Of a stretch of DNA of 40,541 bases, positions 37,438 to 40,541 are shown in pieces. Origin of the DNA: a virus; IMG/VR virus record IMGVR_UViG_3300050343_000035, positions 1 through 40,541 of that record; one strand, 5' to 3'. A program made the translations under genes and the position numbers. How positions within the stretch are numbered: position 1 is the stretch's first letter; every line of letters starts with the position of its first letter. The notes under the pieces are model-generated. The model made no database searches and was not told where the DNA came from. It saw only the letters and a program-made list of their open reading frames with translations.

Positions 37438-39369
37438 TTAAACAACTACCATTGTTCCATTGTTTGTAACTGTACCTGTGATTGTGATTGGTCCAGCTAA
37501 AACAGCTCCTTCATTTGTAGCAACTGTATATGTTGCAGCTTGTGTTTGATGATGTCTAAATATACCACCACTAGTTGTAAGTGCTATACCACCAGCTTCC
37601 CAACTACCTACATCTGTACCACTGATGTCATAATCTAAACCTGTACCATCTGTAATAGTTAAGTCTGATGTACCATCAATAAGTGCATTAGCAGAACCAG
37701 AAGCTATCTGGTCTGGATTAACTTTATAAACTGTACCACCTGCATCTTCTAAGATAAGTAAGTCATTAGCTGTATTTACTGTAATACTTGTACCATCAGT
37801 TAAGTTAGATGGGTCAACTGTAAGACTTGCATCTCCAGTAGTTTGACCACCTGCTAAACCTGAATTAGCTGCAGTGTTTACTGCTGTAATATCTCCTGAA
37901 CCTTTAGCATTTAATTGTGTTTGTATGTCTGATGTAACCCCATCTAGTCTTTGAAACTCTGCATTACTTACTGAGCCATCTGCAATTTTAGAAGCATCAA
38001 TAGCAGCAGCAGCTTTGATATTGGCATCTTCAATATTTGTTATTGAGTTACCAGTACCATCTGCATCAATAGTTTTATTTGTAAATGTATCTGTAGATGA
38101 AGCTGTTACATCTCCAATCTTAGCATCTAGCTGTGTCTGTATATCTGAAGTTACTCCATCAAGTCTTTGAAACTCTGCGTTACTAACACTTCCATCTGCA
38201 ATCTTACTTGCATCTATTGCTGCAGCAGATTTGATATTAGCATCTTCAATGTTTGTAATACTGTTTCCTGTGCCATCAGCATCTATTGTTTTGTTAGTTA
38301 AAGTGTTTGTAGTAGATGGTGTAATAAATCCACTGTCGTTTGTAAGAGTAGAAATATTATCACTAGGTTGTGTAGCACTATCTGCCAAAGCACCTTGTGC
38401 TGATGTAGCTAATCCTGCTTCACTAGCTGTTTGATTTATAAATTCACTTGTTCCATTGTCGTATGCTATTACTTCGTTATCTGCAACTGAAGTAATAGTT
38501 ACATCATCTAGTTCTGCAAGAGTATCTTTAGTATCTACTTGTGCATCAACATAACTTTTTACAGCTTTAGCTGATGGTATTGTAGTATCAGTACCTGCAA
38601 CAGAACTTATATCTGTATCTAATACACCTGACTTTAGGTTATCTACTTCAATGTTTTGTACTGTAGCTTCATCTGCGTCTACAGTTATTGTATTGTTAGC
38701 ACTATCTATTGTTTTATTAGTAAGTGTATCTGTAGAACTTTCAGTAACAACTGTGCTGTCAATATTTATTTGTACTTGATTTCCTGAACCTACAGTTTCA
38801 ATACCTGTTCCACCTGCAACAGTGAGTGTCTCACTATCTAAATCTATATTTAATGCACCACCACTATCTGCTTGAAAATCTAAGTCTTGTGCAGTAACTG
38901 TATCATCTACATATTTTTTAATTGATTGCTGTGTAGCGAGATGTGTAGCACTATCAGATGCCATGTTATCTTCGTCTTTAACTACACCAGTTGCAGTGTT
39001 TAAACTGCTACCATCTGTGCTAATAATCTTATCTACTCTGTCATGGATGTCATCAAAGTGTTGTGCTTGTGCTGTTTGTCTAATCTTTGCACCAGCTGCA
39101 TGAGTTCTTAATCCTCCACCACCAGTGTCAATGTTTCTAGTTACTGTTAAAGTTGTGCCAGATATGTTCGTTACTTTTACATATTCTCTTTGACTATCGC
39201 TATCTGGGTCTAAAACTAAATACATTACAACAGCCCCAGATATAGCTGTATTAGTGCTATCTGTTGGTGCTGTATCTACTGCTATAGTTATGCTACTTGC
39301 ATCTGCAGTTAACGCACTTGTTATTGTGCTCTCATAACCATTACTTAATTTACTTTCTTGTGCTGTCAT
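37438..39369 (-). CDS. Tail fibre protein with internal repeats, 643 residues
   Basis: The N-terminal 120 residues (MTAQESKLSNGYESTITSAL, later GGLRTHAAGAKIRQTAQAQHF) look like a virion attachment domain. The shaft holds repeats of the type 'TNKTIDA...GNSITNIEDANIK.AAAIDASKIADGSVSNAEFQRLDGVTSDIQTQL'. Two copies lie 72 residues apart and two looser ones (TDTLTNKTIDSANNTITV) lie earlier. Such repeats are typical of marine phage fibres and fold as trimeric beta or coiled shafts. The C-terminus (TVATNEGAVLAGPITITGTV) resembles short beta-helix ends. It follows the nozzle gene as expected. The stop codon lies in a palindrome copy, and another copy (SLNT) lies in the N-terminal part. Confidence 0.75.
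   Translation of the reverse strand: MTAQESKLSNGYESTITSALTADASSITIAVDTAPTDSTNTAISGAVVMYLVLDPDSDSQREYVKVTNISGTTLTVTRNIDTGGGGLRTHAAGAKIRQTAQAQHFDDIHDRVDKIISTDGSSLNTATGVVKDEDNMASDSATHLATQQSIKKYVDDTVTAQDLDFQADSGGALNIDLDSETLTVAGGTGIETVGSGNQVQINIDSTVVTESSTDTLTNKTIDSANNTITVDADEATVQNIEVDNLKSGVLDTDISSVAGTDTTIPSAKAVKSYVDAQVDTKDTLAELDDVTITSVADNEVIAYDNGTSEFINQTASEAGLATSAQGALADSATQPSDNISTLTNDSGFITPSTTNTLTNKTIDADGTGNSITNIEDANIKSAAAIDASKIADGSVSNAEFQRLDGVTSDIQTQLDAKIGDVTASSTDTFTNKTIDADGTGNSITNIEDANIKAAAAIDASKIADGSVSNAEFQRLDGVTSDIQTQLNAKGSGDITAVNTAANSGLAGGQTTGDASLTVDPSNLTDGTSITVNTANDLLILEDAGGTVYKVNPDQIASGSANALIDGTSDLTITDGTGLDYDISGTDVGSWEAGGIALTTSGGIFRHHQTQAATYTVATNEGAVLAGPITITGTVTNNGTMVVV
37901..38332 (-). 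repeat. Two direct 216-bp repeats inside the fibre gene
   Basis: Two copies offset by 216 bases encode nearly the same 72 residues, while the DNA differs at many third codon positions (for example atcaatagcagcagc versus atctattgctgcagc). The duplication is therefore old and the protein sequence is kept by selection. It is not a recent assembly artefact. Confidence 0.75.
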
Positions 39370-39370
39370 A

Positions 39371-40541
39371 TTATCCTAATCTTACTACTCCTAGTGTTCC
39401 AATTCCTGCTGTATTTGTAAATTGTGATATAACATCTTCTGCTCTAACACCTCTTATTCTAACAGTACAATATTGTGTTACAGAACCTATATTAGCATCA
39501 TTTATCACAGGATAGGCAACACTTTCAACAACTCCTCTAATAACTTCTTGTGGGTCAAACAACTGCAAGGTAACACTGTCACCTTCTTTTTGTTTAAGCT
39601 CTTGATATACTGCTTCTCCTAAGTTTCTTACTTTTAATTTTTTTCTATTTGGTCTTTCTATTTGGTCAGAAATATTTACAGGTATATCTACTACCACTAA
39701 CTGTGGTCTAGGTAATGCCCTAGCAGATACACTTCTAAATACTGGTGTTCCACTAAAATCATCTGTAGCTTGTATCACTACTTTCATGTTTAGGTATCTT
39801 GCGTTTCTGTTAATCTGTACTTCTTCTCCACCAAATCCTTGTGTGCTATCATTTGATAACTCCCAGTTACTACTGTCTGGGCTGTCTATATTACCTTCTC
39901 TTGTAGAAATAAAACATTGTACTCTTCTGGTATCTACTATCTCATCATGTTCAATAGTTGTACCAACCCATTGTTTAACTTCTGATGTAAAGAAGTCTAT
40001 GTTAGGAAGTATGATGTACCCATTATCTTCATATAAATTTGTTTCTTTATATACATCAGAACCTGATACAACGACAATAAACTTTCCATTAGTATTTGTT
40101 ATACCTTCAACGAAACCTGCAGTAGTAGTTATTTTTAAATCTCTAGCTATAGATGCTGTTGGTAAATAATATCTCCATAAAAATGTTTCTGTAGAACTCT
40201 CTGCTATTCCTGTGTACACACTATCTCTTGATGCGAACATAAACTTAGGTGTTGTATCAATATTATTTATAGTCCATTCTTTTACTAACTGTCTATTAGC
40301 TATTACATAAAGGTTGTCTGCAGTGACAAGTTCTGCTCTATAGAACCTACCTACATTTCTACTAAATTCTTTTGTTCCAAAAAATACCTGACCTTCTGTT
40401 GCAGCTATACAATGTACTTCTTCAAATGGTATGTTTGTTTGACCAAACAATGTCATAGTTCCAGTTACATCTTTTATAGAGTATATATCTCCATTAGTAG
40501 AAGCTGCTAGTACAACTGCACCTGCGTCTACTACTTGTGAT
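39371..40541 (-). CDS. Tail nozzle / tail tube protein, C-terminal part (runs off the right edge)
   Basis: This part stays open up to base 40541 and continues in frame from base 1, where the N-terminal part lies (start at 803). It contributes 389 complete codons. An internal Met at 40456 was rejected as start because the frame upstream is plainly coding (VVLAASTNGDIYSIKD). The sequence shows further propeller-like repeats (VLAASTNGDIYSI, FVEGITNTNGKFIVVVSGSD). A C-terminal domain with conserved-looking basic stretches follows (ISDQIERPNRKKLKVRNLGE). It ends just before the fibre gene (gap of one base). The whole protein should form the end of the short tail and carry the fibre. Confidence 0.65.
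   Translation of the reverse strand, partial: SQVVDAGAVVLAASTNGDIYSIKDVTGTMTLFGQTNIPFEEVHCIAATEGQVFFGTKEFSRNVGRFYRAELVTADNLYVIANRQLVKEWTINNIDTTPKFMFASRDSVYTGIAESSTETFLWRYYLPTASIARDLKITTTAGFVEGITNTNGKFIVVVSGSDVYKETNLYEDNGYIILPNIDFFTSEVKQWVGTTIEHDEIVDTRRVQCFISTREGNIDSPDSSNWELSNDSTQGFGGEEVQINRNARYLNMKVVIQATDDFSGTPVFRSVSARALPRPQLVVVDIPVNISDQIERPNRKKLKVRNLGEAVYQELKQKEGDSVTLQLFDPQEVIRGVVESVAYPVINDANIGSVTQYCTVRIRGVRAEDVISQFTNTAGIGTLGVVRLG

Noticed and set aside
1-40541. Prophage reading (integrase, attachment sites, CI-type repressor)
   Set aside because: No integrase or host flanking genes are visible and the ends join in frame; the only stand-alone HTH protein is small and inside the early operon, so temperate lifestyle is unsupported, though not excluded.

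Overview
The window reads as one complete, circularly permuted genome of a small tailed phage, most likely a podovirus. A tail gene runs off the left edge at base 1. It resumes in the same frame at base 40541, giving one uninterrupted 657-residue reading frame when the ends are joined. The DNA is AT-rich, genes are tightly packed, and many start/stop codons overlap (ATGA, TAATG). There is no integrase, DNA polymerase, helicase or RNA polymerase that I can recognise. The phage therefore looks lytic or host-dependent for replication. Several early proteins resemble families I know from actinobacteriophages (the 'YDPDKYETVEDRL...CETSAIGRALAN' protein, the 'REQLL.G.HPEC' small zinc protein, the SprT-like protease). 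With the low GC, this suggests a marine low-GC actinobacterial host. That is an inference, not a demonstration.

Layout. (1) Minus strand, about 22.8 kb leftward to base 1: small basic and zinc-binding proteins, terminase, portal, two short proteins, then a 14.5-kb block of large putative internal or ejected virion proteins (2280, 338, 285, 38, 977, 611 and 288 residues). Scaffold, major capsid protein, adaptor and nozzle follow. (2) Across the junction, 40.5 to 30.6 kb, still minus strand: the end of the nozzle, a repeat-containing tail fibre, a set of related fibre/tip genes (two glycine-rich), small membrane and Cys-rich proteins, a DUF5675-like protein, a holin-like peptide and a metallophosphoesterase. 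(3) Plus strand, 24.1 to 30.65 kb: the early operons, with small unknown proteins, a SprT-like metalloprotease, a helix-turn-helix protein, an actinophage-type zinc-ribbon protein and a PD-(D/E)XK nuclease. (4) 22.8 to 24.1 kb: a mostly non-coding control region holding two tiny zinc-finger genes, hairpins, a strong leftward terminator, operator-like dyads and a nested inverted-repeat element that may be a structured RNA.

The most striking signal is the 8-bp palindrome GTTTAAAC, usually extended to TGTTTAAACAAG. I count 31 copies by eye, 18 of them in the 6.7-kb early region. It occurs between genes, over promoter elements, at stop codons, and inside genes, where it imposes LFKQ or SLNK on unrelated proteins. 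This looks like a dispersed DNA-binding or signal site, comparable in concept to mycobacteriophage stoperators or cyanobacterial HIP1. Other notable features are an HPr-like phosphocarrier domain inside a 977-residue virion protein, a terminase carrying an N-terminal zinc finger plus HTH, apparently leaderless phage promoters, and a likely frameshifted early gene.
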